This document shows, piece after piece, positions 45,101 to 53,606 of a stretch of DNA of 64,000 bases. The notes under the pieces were generated by a model, which had not been told where the DNA came from, made no database searches, and saw only the letters and a program-made list of their open reading frames with translations. The first letter of the stretch is position 1. Every line of letters starts with the position of its first letter. A program made the position numbers and the translations under genes. Source of the DNA: JAOUEA01 sp963810915 (GTDB lineage Bacteria > Actinomycetota > UBA4738 > HRBIN12); NCBI GenBank assembly GCA_963810915.1, contig CAWEPH010000006.1, positions 930,001-994,000 on the forward strand. Reading direction: 5' to 3'.

Positions 45101-45332
45101 CGACACCGTTGAGGAGGTCCTGCTCGAGCGGGACGGTGATCAGCTCCTCGACCTCCGCCGCGGAAAGCCCGAGCGCTTCCGTCTGGACCTCGACCGTCGG
45201 GGGCGTGAACTCCGGCAGGACGTCCTTGGGCACGCTCCGGAGCTGCGCGATGCCCAGAGCCATCAACAGCGCTGCGAGGAACAACATGAACCCACGCGCC
45301 TTGAGGCTCGATCCGATGATCCACCTCATCAT
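42153..45332 (-). CDS. HME-type RND efflux pump, pump 2
   Basis: About 1059 aa, intact. Begins MMRWIIGSSLKARGFMLFLA and carries the TM4 motif ALVVVIDDAVGDTENVARRM, with charged residues equivalent to those of HME pumps. Ends with a cytoplasmic tail (EQTIDLTDVESIELTSS). The start is set at 45332 by GGGAGG upstream; the frame extends to 45398 without support. Related to but clearly distinct from pump 1. The two may form a heteromeric complex or act on different substrates. Confidence 0.87.
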   Translation of the reverse strand: MMRWIIGSSLKARGFMLFLAALLMALGIAQLRSVPKDVLPEFTPPTVEVQTEALGLSAAEVEELITVPLEQDLLNGVAFLHTIKSASLPGLSSIEMVFEPGTDILDARQVVEERLTQAHALPQVSKPPQMLQPVSSTSRVMMVGLTSEELSLIDMSLLARWNIRPRLMGVPGVANVSVWGQRERQLQVLVDPARLQANDVSLQQIIETTANAQFVSNLTFVEASTPGTGGIIETPNQRFGIQHGVPFASPADLAKVIVQDTGGAPLRLGDVSDIVVDHQPLIGDAVFSDGPGLLLVIEKLPGANPLDVTRGVEAALDDLRPGLSGITIDTSLFRPGTYIESSSHNLTTALIIGALLLLLALGAFLFSWRSALIAVVAMATSLLTAVLVLTWTHTTFNSMIVAGLILALVVVIDDAVGDTENVARRMRERRASGNGGTGLLALTVRDAFMEMRTAGLYAVLIALVVFVPVFFTRGAFGAFVPSIAIAYGVAVVASMSVALLVTPALGLTLLAKAPTEVRESPIVRSLRPRYQRGVSRVLRSARPAFVLAGGLLLVGLLAVPFLGRSFTPEFKDTDLLVRLSGPPGTSLTEMDRVTALMSNEIRAVPGVLNVGGHAGRALLSDQVVGTEASELWVTIDPGADYDATRASIEEVVHGYPGLRRDVVTYPSARIDQVLGGSNDPITVRIFGQDLGILRSKAEEVRQVLSGIDGIEDPRVAAQSEEPTLEIEVDLDAAERYEIVPGDVRRAAATLLSGIQVGSLFDDQKVFDVVVWGTPEVRHDLSSVQDLAIDTPAGGQVRLGDVADVRIGSSPTVIRHVDVSRSIDVTAATSGRDLGAITDDVQAGLGQVEFPMEYHAALVGDYADGRAADRQALGFAIAAAIAVLLLVQAAIGNWRLAALIFLMLPLSLSGGAVAALVDGRAVSIGSVAGFLAILGLAARQALMQIRHAQHLERHEGQAFGDELVLRGAGERFSPVMTSVFTTALVFAPLAIAGRIAGLEIVQPMAVVVLGGLVSTTLLTLFIVPALYKRFGARSEPDLTTVFAEQTIDLTDVESIELTSS

Positions 45333-45406
45333 GATGCCCGAACCTCCCTCGACGGATCGCCCGATGCGCACACTAGGAACGGGGAGGGTGCCGAACATCG
45401 TCGTGT

Positions 45407-45436
45407 GGGATGAATCCCGTCGTCCCCGGAGACGAC
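45407..45436. promoter_or_regulatory. Two adjacent dyads upstream of the pump operon
   Basis: GGGAT-GA-ATCCC (45407-45418) and GTCGTC-CCCGGA-GACGAC (45419-45436) lie between the response regulator stop and the pump 2 start, about 75-105 bases before the latter. They are candidate binding sites for the neighbouring NarL-type regulator, or a hairpin in the leader. Evidence is symmetry only. Confidence 0.35.
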
Positions 45437-45464
45437 AGGCGCTCGCCTCGCGGAGGTGGTCGAC

Positions 45465-46127
45465 CTAGCGCCGGGTGGGCTTGACCAGACCGGTGCTGTA
45501 GGCGAGCACGACCGCCTGCACGCGGTCACGGAGTTCGAGTTTCTCGAAGATGTGCCGAACGTGGGTGCGCACGGTGGTGTCCGCGATGAAGAGCTCAGCG
45601 GCGATCTCGCCGTTCGAACGCCCCTGTCCGACCAACGTGAGGACCGTGCGTTCGGTCGGCGTGAGCGTGTCGAGCTCGTGCGCCTGTTCCGGACCCGGCA
45701 CGCGCGGCTCGATGAACGTTTCAACGAGACGCCGGGTCACCGAGGGCGCGAGGAGCGTGTCGCCGTCGGCCACGACCCTGATGGCGTGCACCAACTCATC
45801 CGCGCGGACATCCTTCAGTAAGAAGCCGCTCGCACCCGCCCTGAGCGCTTCGAGCACGTACTCGTCGATGTCGAAGGTCGTGAGGATCAGGATCTTGATG
45901 GCGCCGCCCTCGGCCGCCAGGATCCTCGTCGCCTCCACGCCATCGATCCCGGGCATCCGGATGTCCATCAGGACGACGTCGGGTTGTAAGAGGTGAGCCT
46001 GTTCGATCGCTTCACTTCCGTCGGCGGCCTCGCCGACGAGCTCGATGTCGTCTTCAGACCGCAGTGTCATCTCGAAGGCGGCGCGCATCAGTGGTTGATC
46101 GTCGGCAACCAGAACGCGGATGGTCAC
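45465..46127 (-). CDS. NarL/LiaR-family response regulator
   Basis: 220 aa. Receiver motifs VLVADDQPLMRAAF, VVLMDIRMPGIDGVEA (phosphoacceptor Asp), LTTFD and LLKDVRADE; LuxR-type DNA-binding region LTPTERTVLTLVGQGRSNGE and DTTVRTHVRHIFEKL. GTG start overlaps the kinase stop (GTGA). Being upstream of the RND genes on the same strand, it probably controls them. Confidence 0.9.
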   Translation of the reverse strand: MTIRVLVADDQPLMRAAFEMTLRSEDDIELVGEAADGSEAIEQAHLLQPDVVLMDIRMPGIDGVEATRILAAEGGAIKILILTTFDIDEYVLEALRAGASGFLLKDVRADELVHAIRVVADGDTLLAPSVTRRLVETFIEPRVPGPEQAHELDTLTPTERTVLTLVGQGRSNGEIAAELFIADTTVRTHVRHIFEKLELRDRVQAVVLAYSTGLVKPTRR

Positions 46128-47479
46128 GCCGGGTCCGCATCCAGCGGCAACGACGCCGCGACCTCGTACCCCCCGCTGAACCTCGCTCCTACCCGGAGTT
46201 GACCCCCGAAGAGCCCGACACGCTCTCGCATGCCGAGATGTCCGTACCGCGACCGTTGCGGATCCGCATCGTCGAGAGAGAACCCTCCCCCGTTGTCCGT
46301 GATCACGAGATCCAGCGTCGAGGTCCCGTAGCGGATCAAGACCGACGCGCTCGCGGGCCCTGCGTGCTTCAGGACGTTGGTGAGGCCCTCCTGAACGATG
46401 CGGAACGCCGAGAGATCGAGTCCCGCGGGCAGGGTCCTCGGGGTGCCCTCCACCGTGAGCTCCACGGGAAGCCCAGCCTCTCGCACTTGCGAGAGCAGCG
46501 TCTCGATATCGCCCAGCCCTTGTTGTGGGTCGCGGACGTCGGGTCGATCGTCGTCGGTCCTCAGCAGTCCCAACATCCGCCGCATCTCCACCAGCGCCTC
46601 TCGACCCGAGTCCTCGATCGAGCGCAACGCTGAGCGCCCCTCCTCGGGATCGCCGTCGAACACGCGCTGCGCGGCGGCCGATTGAGCCACGATGACGCTC
46701 ACGTTGTGCGCCACCATGTCGTGAAGCTCACGCGCGATCACTCGGCGCTCTTCGGCCACCGCCTGCTGCGCCGCCAATTCGCGTTCCCGCTCGAGGCGCG
46801 TCGCCCGATCCTCAAGATCACTCACCTGAGTCCGCTTGCTCCGCAGACCGTCACCGATGAACCAGACGGCGCCCACCACGAGGCCCTCGGCGAAGATCGT
46901 GTCGAACTCGATGGGTTCTCTCGACAGGATGAGGAGCAGCAGCACGACGCCGCCACTCGCGACGGCGGCCGGGATCGAGACCCGACGATCGGTGTGTGCG
47001 GCCACCGAGTAGAGCGCGAGGAGGAATCCGAAGGAGGCGAACGACGGAAGGTAGCCGAACGAGAAGAACAGGAACATCGCGGAGCTGCACACCGCGAGGA
47101 CGGCAACCGGTGCCGCCCGCCTCCAGACGAGAGGCACGGTCTGCATCAGCGCAAGCACGAGGCCGAGCGTGTCGAGACTGCGATCCCTTGGCGTACCGCC
47201 CTCGGGGAGATCGACGTGGAAGTGCGCCAAGAGACCGACCAACGACGCTGCCGTCAGCAGCGCCGCGACGATGGTGTCTTGGACGAGCGGATCGGCGAGC
47301 GCGTGCCGGAGTGCTCGGCTCGCCGATCCGGGGTGCTCGCGCACACGGAGGGCGACGGCGGGTGAGCCCGTAGGTTCCGGGCTCGGATGTGAACGGGAGA
47401 GCCTCAGGAGACCGCGATCCCCACCGTTCATGTCGACACCGGCTCTCAGGGAGTGACCGCGAGGGGCCGGATCACTCAT
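46124..47479 (-). CDS. DesK/LiaS-type sensor histidine kinase
   Basis: About 451 aa. Six or so N-terminal helices (LVQDTIVAALLTAASLVGLL onward), a coiled coil (DLEDRATRLERERELAAQQA), the phosphoacceptor box VIARELHDMVAHNVSVIVAQ (His in ELHDMVAH) and the ATP-binding part (GLTNVLKHAG, DNGGGFS, YGHLGMRERVGLFGG). Start 47479 is favoured because a promoter-like pair maps just upstream, excluding the ATG at 47524; 47431 is also possible. Partner of the following regulator. Confidence 0.87.
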   Translation of the reverse strand: MSDPAPRGHSLRAGVDMNGGDRGLLRLSRSHPSPEPTGSPAVALRVREHPGSASRALRHALADPLVQDTIVAALLTAASLVGLLAHFHVDLPEGGTPRDRSLDTLGLVLALMQTVPLVWRRAAPVAVLAVCSSAMFLFFSFGYLPSFASFGFLLALYSVAAHTDRRVSIPAAVASGGVVLLLLILSREPIEFDTIFAEGLVVGAVWFIGDGLRSKRTQVSDLEDRATRLERERELAAQQAVAEERRVIARELHDMVAHNVSVIVAQSAAAQRVFDGDPEEGRSALRSIEDSGREALVEMRRMLGLLRTDDDRPDVRDPQQGLGDIETLLSQVREAGLPVELTVEGTPRTLPAGLDLSAFRIVQEGLTNVLKHAGPASASVLIRYGTSTLDLVITDNGGGFSLDDADPQRSRYGHLGMRERVGLFGGQLRVGARFSGGYEVAASLPLDADPA

Positions 47480-47499
47480 GCCATGCGGACGTTTGCCGG

Positions 47500-47529
47500 A
47501 ACATAAACCCTGAGGGCGGCTCAACTCAA
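47500..47529 (-). promoter_or_regulatory. Sigma70-like promoter of the kinase/regulator genes
   Basis: On the minus strand TTGAGT (47524-47529) and TATGTT (47500-47505) are separated by 18 bases, upstream of the kinase start at 47479. Good match to the consensus for both boxes. Confidence 0.5.
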
Positions 47530-47600
47530 TAGTCTGTATGGGCAGGAGATCCCGCAGGCCGCGGAGGGTGATGATGCACGCAGCTCACGCCAACGGCTCC

Positions 47601-48917
47601 TCACGCGGGGGGATCCGCGGCAGGGGCAACCGCCGGTTCTCGTCGTGGGACGGATCCGCCCCCAGGTGGGGGACGCGGCCGCTCGAACCGCCCGAAGATC
47701 GCGATCAGGCCGAGCAGGATGACGCCGGGCACGACGATCCAGACCGGCCGCTCCAGCCACCATCGCAGGGTGCTGTCGGTCTCCTGCCCGAACCCGAGCG
47801 GCCAGAGCAGCAAGATCGCGAGCAGGTAGGCGGTCATGTGCCAGAGGAAGAGGGTCATGATCACGCCGTTCATCGCCACCGTGAACGTCCAGGGCCGCCG
47901 ATACTGGAGCCACCGGTTCGCTCGATCGCGCAGCAGCATCGCCGCACCGATCGACCACACGCCGCCCAACAGGAAGCAGAGGGTTGGCGGGTACGCGTTG
48001 GAGACCGCCTCCACGTCGGTCCCGAGAAGGCTCTTGGGGTACGCGCCGATGCCCGGGAACCACGTGTGGCGCGCGTCGCCGAAGAGCTGCCAGAAGGGCG
48101 GGTTGGTCAGGACCACGAGACCGCCCAGCCCCGCGGCCACCATCGCCCAGAATACCGGGCGCGGCCACCGCAGCATGCTGCCGTCCCCGTAGGCATGACC
48201 GAGCTGGTGCGGGAACAACAGCACGAACGCCACGTTGCCCCAGCGTGCGATGGGATGGCCGCCCATGAACCCGATCGCGTCGCAGAGCACCGCGCCGAGC
48301 ACCATCGCGGCCGGCACCCACAGGCCGAAGCGTCGGTGCAGCCAGATCGTGCCCGGCGCGACGGCCACGACGACGAGGTACACGGCGAGGAACCACAGGG
48401 GCCCGAACGGGATGGTGGCGCCCGGAGGCAGGACGCCGCGGAGCAGGCGCGTGTCGCCCCACAACGGCGGGCCGGCCGGGGCGCCGATGTCCGCCACGTG
48501 CAGCACGACGAGCACCACCGCCCACACGCCGAGGAAGACGAGCGACGGACGGAGCAGGCGCGCGGCCCGGCTCCGCACGAACGCACCCGCGGTCCGGCCG
48601 CGCGCCCGGTACGCGTCGTACGTGCGCAGGTTCGCGAAGCCGCCCACGAAGAAGAAGATGGGCATCACCTGCAGCAGCCAGGTGGCGAGCCAGAGGTACG
48701 GCGTCAGGCCGATCGCGCTCGTGTCCCTGATCACCCCGTGGTCCCACACGATCACGCCGATCATCCAGTGCCCGCACACCACGGCGAGGATGCTGACGGC
48801 GCGCAGGAAGTCGACGTAGCGGTCCCGCGTCGACGGCGTCTGCGCGACGAGCTCACTCACGTTGCCGCCCACGGCACCTCCCATCCCCGGTGTAGCCGCC
48901 GAATCGGTCCCGGTCAA
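47601..48917 (-). CDS. Acyltransferase family 3 membrane protein
   Basis: 438 aa with about ten helices. The N-terminal motif RYVDFLRAVSILAVVCGHWM carries the Arg and His typical of acyltransferase 3 (OafA/WecH-like), followed by FFFVGGFANLRTYDAYR and RAARLLRPSLVF. Members O-acetylate or succinylate surface glycans, lipids or antibiotics; the acceptor is unknown. ATG start with weak upstream signal; 47530-47600 contains no gene. Confidence 0.85.
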   Translation of the reverse strand: MTGTDSAATPGMGGAVGGNVSELVAQTPSTRDRYVDFLRAVSILAVVCGHWMIGVIVWDHGVIRDTSAIGLTPYLWLATWLLQVMPIFFFVGGFANLRTYDAYRARGRTAGAFVRSRAARLLRPSLVFLGVWAVVLVVLHVADIGAPAGPPLWGDTRLLRGVLPPGATIPFGPLWFLAVYLVVVAVAPGTIWLHRRFGLWVPAAMVLGAVLCDAIGFMGGHPIARWGNVAFVLLFPHQLGHAYGDGSMLRWPRPVFWAMVAAGLGGLVVLTNPPFWQLFGDARHTWFPGIGAYPKSLLGTDVEAVSNAYPPTLCFLLGGVWSIGAAMLLRDRANRWLQYRRPWTFTVAMNGVIMTLFLWHMTAYLLAILLLWPLGFGQETDSTLRWWLERPVWIVVPGVILLGLIAIFGRFERPRPPPGGGSVPRREPAVAPAADPPA

Positions 48918-48938
48918 CCTGCTCGACGCGGTTGGTGC

Positions 48939-50567
48939 TCAGGCGCGGTAGACGACGTCGCCGCCAACGATCGTGTGGGTGACGCGCACGTCGAGGATCC
49001 GGCGCGGCTCGGCCTCGAGCGCGAACAGATCCTCGGATAGCACGACGAGATCCGCGTACTTGCCCACGGTCACCGAACCGCGGTTCGACTCGGCGAAGCA
49101 CGCTCCGGCGCCCCCCATCGTGTAGGCGCGCAGCGTGCTGGCGAGGTCGAGGGTCTCCTCCGGGATCCAGGCATCGGAGCCATCGAGGTTCGCGCGCGTG
49201 AGCGCCGTGTAGATGCCCACCATCGGATCCATCTCCGCCACGTTCCAGTCGCTCGAGAACGTGAGCCTGGCGCCCGCGTCCCGGAGGCTCCGGAACGCCC
49301 ACGCGTAGCGCCAACGCTCTGGGCCGACGTTCGCGCGCCAATCCGCCACGATCTCGGGTGCGCAGTGCCGCGGCTGCATGCACGGCATCACGCCGAGCGC
49401 GCCGAACCGCGGCACCTCGGCGGCGTCCAAGCATTCGGTGTGCACCATGAGGTGGCGGCGATCGCCCGGGCCGTTGGCTGCGCGCGCGGCCTCGATGCCG
49501 TCGAGCGCGGTGCGGAGCCCACGGTCGCCGGTCCCGTGGATGTGGCACTGGAACCCGCGGCCCTCGAGATCGGTGATCAGCTCGGCGAACTCCCGCGGCT
49601 GCCAGAAGAGCTCGCCGCGCTCGCCGGGACGGTTCGCGTACGGCTCGAGCATGGCGGCGGTCCACGGCTCGATCACGTCGTCGATGTAGAGCTTGATGGG
49701 CCCCACTCGCAGCCGGTCGTCGTCCAGACGCGCGCGCGCGGCCTCGAACTCGCGCACCTCGGCCTCGGAGGTCCCCACCGGGTGGAACATCGCCGCGACG
49801 AGACGCGAGCGCAGCCGTCCTTCCTCGCGGGCACGCTCGAAGATCCACAGGTCGTCGGGCGAGTTCTGCGGCTCCACGACCGTGGTGATGCCGAAGGCAG
49901 TGGCCATGTCGAGGCTCTCGATCGTGCGCTCGTACTGGAGCGCCCGCTCGTACCCGGGGAGGACGCCCTCCAGCGCCGCCTGTCCGGTGCGCGAGATGCC
50001 CATCACGGCGAACCCCGTCACGAACCCGGTCGGCTCCCCCGTCGCGTCCAGCTGCACGTGACCGAACGGCACCGTCGTCGCGTCGCGCGTGATCCCGAAC
50101 GCCCGCATCGCCTCGCGGTTCATCCAGACGTTGTGCGCGTCGTAGCTGAACAGGAACGCCGGCCGGCCACCCGTGAGGCCGTCGAGGTCCTCCCAGGTGG
50201 GAAGGCGTCCGCCGGGCATGGCGCCGTAGTTCCAGCCCACGCCCTCGATCCAGGTGAGCTCCGGATGGGCGTCGGCGTGGGCGCGCACCCGGGCGCGGAG
50301 CTCGTCGAGGCTAAGGGCGCCCGCGAGGTCGACCTCCGCCGGGTTCGACCCCAGCCGCACGTGGTTGTGCGAGTCGATGAACCCGGGCAGCACCGTCGCG
50401 CCGCGCGCATCGAGCACGTCGGTGTTGGGTCCGGCGAGGACTCGCGCCTCCTCGTCCGCTCCCACCCAGGCGACGCGCTCCCCCTCGATGGCGACGGCGC
50501 TCGCCTCGGGCATGGCGTCATCCATCGTGTGGACGCGCGCGTTCACGATCAGGAGATCGGGTTCCAA
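48939..50567 (-). CDS. Amidohydrolase family protein (YtcJ-like)
   Basis: 542-aa metal-dependent hydrolase. Motifs: VLPGFIDSHNHVRLG (HxH metal ligands), KLYIDDVIEPWTA, HIHGTGDRGLRTALDGIE, HTECLDAAEVPRFG and FSSDWNVAEMDP (metal Asp). The TTG start at 50567 is preceded by GAGGAGG; the frame stays open to 52046 but only because it mirrors the kinase gene on the other strand. Substrate unknown; relatives act on N-acyl or formamide bonds. Confidence 0.85.
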   Translation of the reverse strand: MEPDLLIVNARVHTMDDAMPEASAVAIEGERVAWVGADEEARVLAGPNTDVLDARGATVLPGFIDSHNHVRLGSNPAEVDLAGALSLDELRARVRAHADAHPELTWIEGVGWNYGAMPGGRLPTWEDLDGLTGGRPAFLFSYDAHNVWMNREAMRAFGITRDATTVPFGHVQLDATGEPTGFVTGFAVMGISRTGQAALEGVLPGYERALQYERTIESLDMATAFGITTVVEPQNSPDDLWIFERAREEGRLRSRLVAAMFHPVGTSEAEVREFEAARARLDDDRLRVGPIKLYIDDVIEPWTAAMLEPYANRPGERGELFWQPREFAELITDLEGRGFQCHIHGTGDRGLRTALDGIEAARAANGPGDRRHLMVHTECLDAAEVPRFGALGVMPCMQPRHCAPEIVADWRANVGPERWRYAWAFRSLRDAGARLTFSSDWNVAEMDPMVGIYTALTRANLDGSDAWIPEETLDLASTLRAYTMGGAGACFAESNRGSVTVGKYADLVVLSEDLFALEAEPRRILDVRVTHTIVGGDVVYRA

Positions 50568-50642
50568 GCATCCTCCTCGGGCTCGGAAGAGGTCATAGGC
50601 TTGCACGGTTGCCTCCCCCCCGCGAGTCGAAAGGACTTCCCC

Positions 50643-51545
50643 GTGGCCAAACGCAAGAAGCAGATCGAGCGGATCAAGCGGTTCACCGTCCCGCTGCGGG
50701 TCGAGCCGGGGAGCGCCGTGCGGCTCCCGAAGGGCTTCAACCCGCGCTTCAAGGCGGGGCTCCGCAAGAAGGACGCCAAGGACCTGCTGAGCCGCGGCGT
50801 GGAGATGCTCGCGGACTACCAGACGCGGCTCGCGGCCCAGGACACCTGGGCGGTCCTGGTGGTGCTGCAGGCGATCGACGCCGCCGGCAAGGACGGGACG
50901 ATCAAGCACGTGATGAGCGGCGTGAACCCGCAGGGTGTGTCGGTGCGCTCGTTCAAGGTGCCCTCGACGGAAGAGCTCTCCCACGACTACCTGTGGCGCT
51001 ATCAGAAAGCGCTCCCCGAGCGCGGGCAGATCGGCATCTTCAACCGCTCGCACTACGAGGAGACGCTCGTCGTCCGCGTGCATCCGGAGCTCCTCGAGCG
51101 TCAGCTCCTGCCCACGGACCCCAAACCCAACCAGGTCTGGAAGCGCCGGTACCGGGAGATCAACGAATGGGAGCACTACCTCGTGGAGAACGGCGTGAAG
51201 GTCGTGAAGCTCTTCCTGAACCTGTCCAAGGAGGAGCAGCGCGAGCGGTTCCTGGCGCGCATCGACGAGCCGGAGAAGAACTGGAAGTTCTCGGCCGCGG
51301 ACGTGCGGGAGCGGGTCTTCTGGGAGGACTACCAGGCGGCGTTCTCCGACATGCTCACGCACACGAGCACGCCGTGGGCGCCCTGGCACGTGATCCCGGC
51401 GGACCGCAAGTGGTTCGCGCGGGTCGCCGCCGCGGGCGTGATCATCGAGGCGCTGGCCGACATCGATCCCCGGTTCCCCGAGGTGAGCGAGGAGGACCGG
51501 GCAGCGCTGCTGGAGGAGCGCGCGATGCTGGTGGCCGAGCGCTGA
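50643..51545 (+). CDS. ppk2: Polyphosphate kinase 2 family protein
   Basis: 300 aa. Transfers phosphate between polyphosphate and nucleotides. Walker A-like loop LQAIDAAGKDGTIKH, the second motif GIFNRSHYEETLVVRVHP, lid region with FLARIDEPEKNWKFS and PWHVIPADRKWF. Matches single-domain class I PPK2 (usually 230-300 aa). GTG start, divergent from the amidohydrolase with 75 bases between them. Confidence 0.92.
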   Translation: MAKRKKQIERIKRFTVPLRVEPGSAVRLPKGFNPRFKAGLRKKDAKDLLSRGVEMLADYQTRLAAQDTWAVLVVLQAIDAAGKDGTIKHVMSGVNPQGVSVRSFKVPSTEELSHDYLWRYQKALPERGQIGIFNRSHYEETLVVRVHPELLERQLLPTDPKPNQVWKRRYREINEWEHYLVENGVKVVKLFLNLSKEEQRERFLARIDEPEKNWKFSAADVRERVFWEDYQAAFSDMLTHTSTPWAPWHVIPADRKWFARVAAAGVIIEALADIDPRFPEVSEEDRAALLEERAMLVAER

Positions 51546-51577
51546 GGCTCCCTGTCCGGCCCGACCGCCGGTTGCGG

Positions 51578-51583
51578 TAGGGT
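51578..51583 (+). promoter_or_regulatory. TAGGGT -10-like hexamer, short-leader promoter
   Basis: TAGGGT ends 7 bases before the GTG at 51591 and no Shine-Dalgarno is present, suggesting leaderless transcription. Confidence 0.4.
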
Positions 51584-51590
51584 CCGCCGC

Positions 51591-53606
51591 GTGAGCGAGG
51601 GAGCGGGATCGAGCCCGTCGCGCGTGGCGTTGGCGTGGCTGCTCGTCGCGGCGGCGGTCGCGGTGGCGGCGTGGGCGGTCGCCCTGGGACTTCGCGACGG
51701 CGGGACGACCCAGGACACCTGGCTGTTCGTCGTGGCGGCCGGCTCCGTCACGACGGCCGCCGTCGGTGCTCTGATCGGGGGGAAGACCGGGAACGCGACG
51801 GGCTGGCTCCTCGCGGTCGGCGGCGTTGGGCTCGGGGTAGGGGTCCTGCTGGGCCAGGCGGCGTCCGGGTGCGGCGAGCCGGCCGCGCTGACCGCCATCC
51901 CGGCAACGTTCTCCGCCACGCCCGGCTGGCAGGTCGCCGGCTCCGTCGCCGGGGTCGCCGTCTGGGGCGCGTGCCTGGTCACCGCCGTGACCTTCTATCC
52001 GTTCGGCCCGTCGAGGATGCGGGACGGGTGGGCTGCAGAACGCCAATCGCTCGTGGCACCGGCATTGGCGTGGACGGGCGCCGTCGTGGCGACCGTTGCC
52101 GCCTCGGCTGCCGATGGGCGCGTCGCACCCTTCGGGGCCACCTCCGACCGGCTATGCGGGACGCCCTTCCCCGGGACGACGCGCCCCCCCGCACTCACCG
52201 CCGGCGTGGTCCTCCTGGCCCTCGGCGCGGCCGCGGCGCTGGCGATCGCCTGGCGGCGGGAACGCGCGGTGTCCGGGTCGGATCGGGCGCAACTGCTCCC
52301 CGTGGTGGCGACCGCGACCGTCGCCGCGCTCGCGCTCGCCGCCACGCTCCTGATCACCGAGCCGGGACCCCTGTGGGGAGACTCGTGGCCGTTCGTGGTG
52401 GCTTGGGCGCTCGCGGCCGTCGCCCTCCCGCTGGCGGTCGCCGTCACGATCGTCCGCTCGCACGCGTTCGGCATCTACCGGTTCGTGGGATTCATGGCGG
52501 ACTACCGGATCTGGACGGCCGCCCTCGGGGTGGGCGCGATCGCGGCCGTGCTGGGGCTCACCTGGCTCATCGCCTGGATCCTCGGTGTCGATGATCTTCC
52601 CGTCGCCGTCGCGGCCGTGGCGCTCGCGATGGGCGCGGCGGTGTATCCGTCCTGGCGGGGATGGCAGGCCCGGGTGGACGCGCGTTACGGCCAGCACCAG
52701 GAGGACCCCGCGGAGACCCTCGAGCGCCTCACGGCCGAGGTCGACGATCCCGCCCAGGTCCGAGGACCGGTCTTCGATCTCCTGGCCCGGGTGGCGCCGA
52801 TGGTGGTGGTCCAGGGAGAGGCGGGGATGCGATTCCTCGTGTCCACCGACGATCGCGAGGTGGGCCGCCACACCTTCGTGCACGGGGGCTACGACCTCGG
52901 CACGATGCGCTGCGCGATGGACCTCCTCGCAGCGTCGCGGGGGGTCGTGCCGGGGATCGTGCTCGCAGGCGGCGCGGTCCTCGACATCGGAGCGAACATC
53001 GGAACCTCCGTGGTGCCGTTGCTCCGACTCTTCGGTGCGGACCGAGGGATCGCGGTCGAGCCCGCGCCCGGCAACGTGGAGCTCCTCCTGCTCAACATCG
53101 AACTGAACGATCTCGCCGGTCGCGTCGACGTGATCCCGGTGGGAGCTTCGGACCGCGACGGGTTCCTCGAGCTCGCGCTCTCGGCCGAGAACTCGGGCGA
53201 CCACCGGATGCGGGTCGGGACCGATGACGTGTTCGAACGCTCCAGCGTGACGGTACAGGTCCATCGCGTGGACACGTTGGTGGAGACGGGCGCGCTCGAC
53301 CCGTCCGATCTCACGCTCGTCTGGTTGGACGTGCAGGGCCACGAGGGGCACGTGCTGAGCGGCGCCACGTCGATCCTTCGCGGATCCGTCCCCCTGGTGA
53401 GCGAGTTCTGGCCCTCGGAGATGCGCCGCACCGGCGGACTCCTCGCGTTCACGGACGCGGTCTCGGAGCACTTCGGACGCATGATCGATCTGCGCCGCAC
53501 CCAGGACGAAGGGGCGACGGTGGACGCGCCGGCCTCGGAGATCGCGACGTGGACCCAGCGGTACGAAGACGAGGGCGCGTTCACGGACCTCCTGCTCCTC
53601 CCGTAG
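51591..53606 (+). CDS. Membrane sensor-like region fused to a FkbM-type methyltransferase
   Basis: 671 aa, intact. Residues about 10-350 have some ten hydrophobic helices and end with SWRGWQARVDARYGQHQEDP and ETLERLTAEVDDPAQV, which resembles the membrane module and linker of actinobacterial sensor kinases (compare the VNRxxYGRRDDP linker). Instead of a kinase, residues about 460-650 are a SAM methyltransferase of the FkbM type: VLDIGANIGTSVVPLLRLFG, VEPAPGNVELLLLNIELN and LVWLDVQGHEGHVLSGA. A TAGGGT box ends 7 bases before the GTG. The combination is unusual; substrate unknown. Confidence 0.8.
   Translation: MSEGAGSSPSRVALAWLLVAAAVAVAAWAVALGLRDGGTTQDTWLFVVAAGSVTTAAVGALIGGKTGNATGWLLAVGGVGLGVGVLLGQAASGCGEPAALTAIPATFSATPGWQVAGSVAGVAVWGACLVTAVTFYPFGPSRMRDGWAAERQSLVAPALAWTGAVVATVAASAADGRVAPFGATSDRLCGTPFPGTTRPPALTAGVVLLALGAAAALAIAWRRERAVSGSDRAQLLPVVATATVAALALAATLLITEPGPLWGDSWPFVVAWALAAVALPLAVAVTIVRSHAFGIYRFVGFMADYRIWTAALGVGAIAAVLGLTWLIAWILGVDDLPVAVAAVALAMGAAVYPSWRGWQARVDARYGQHQEDPAETLERLTAEVDDPAQVRGPVFDLLARVAPMVVVQGEAGMRFLVSTDDREVGRHTFVHGGYDLGTMRCAMDLLAASRGVVPGIVLAGGAVLDIGANIGTSVVPLLRLFGADRGIAVEPAPGNVELLLLNIELNDLAGRVDVIPVGASDRDGFLELALSAENSGDHRMRVGTDDVFERSSVTVQVHRVDTLVETGALDPSDLTLVWLDVQGHEGHVLSGATSILRGSVPLVSEFWPSEMRRTGGLLAFTDAVSEHFGRMIDLRRTQDEGATVDAPASEIATWTQRYEDEGAFTDLLLLP

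Noticed and set aside
50568..52046. Upstream extension of the amidohydrolase frame
   Set aside because: It covers the opposite-strand PPK2 gene, and a Shine-Dalgarno with TTG at 50567 gives the natural start.
52152..53471. 439-codon minus-strand frame opposite the FkbM fusion
   Set aside because: No recognisable domain; antisense to a gene with clear SAM-binding motifs.
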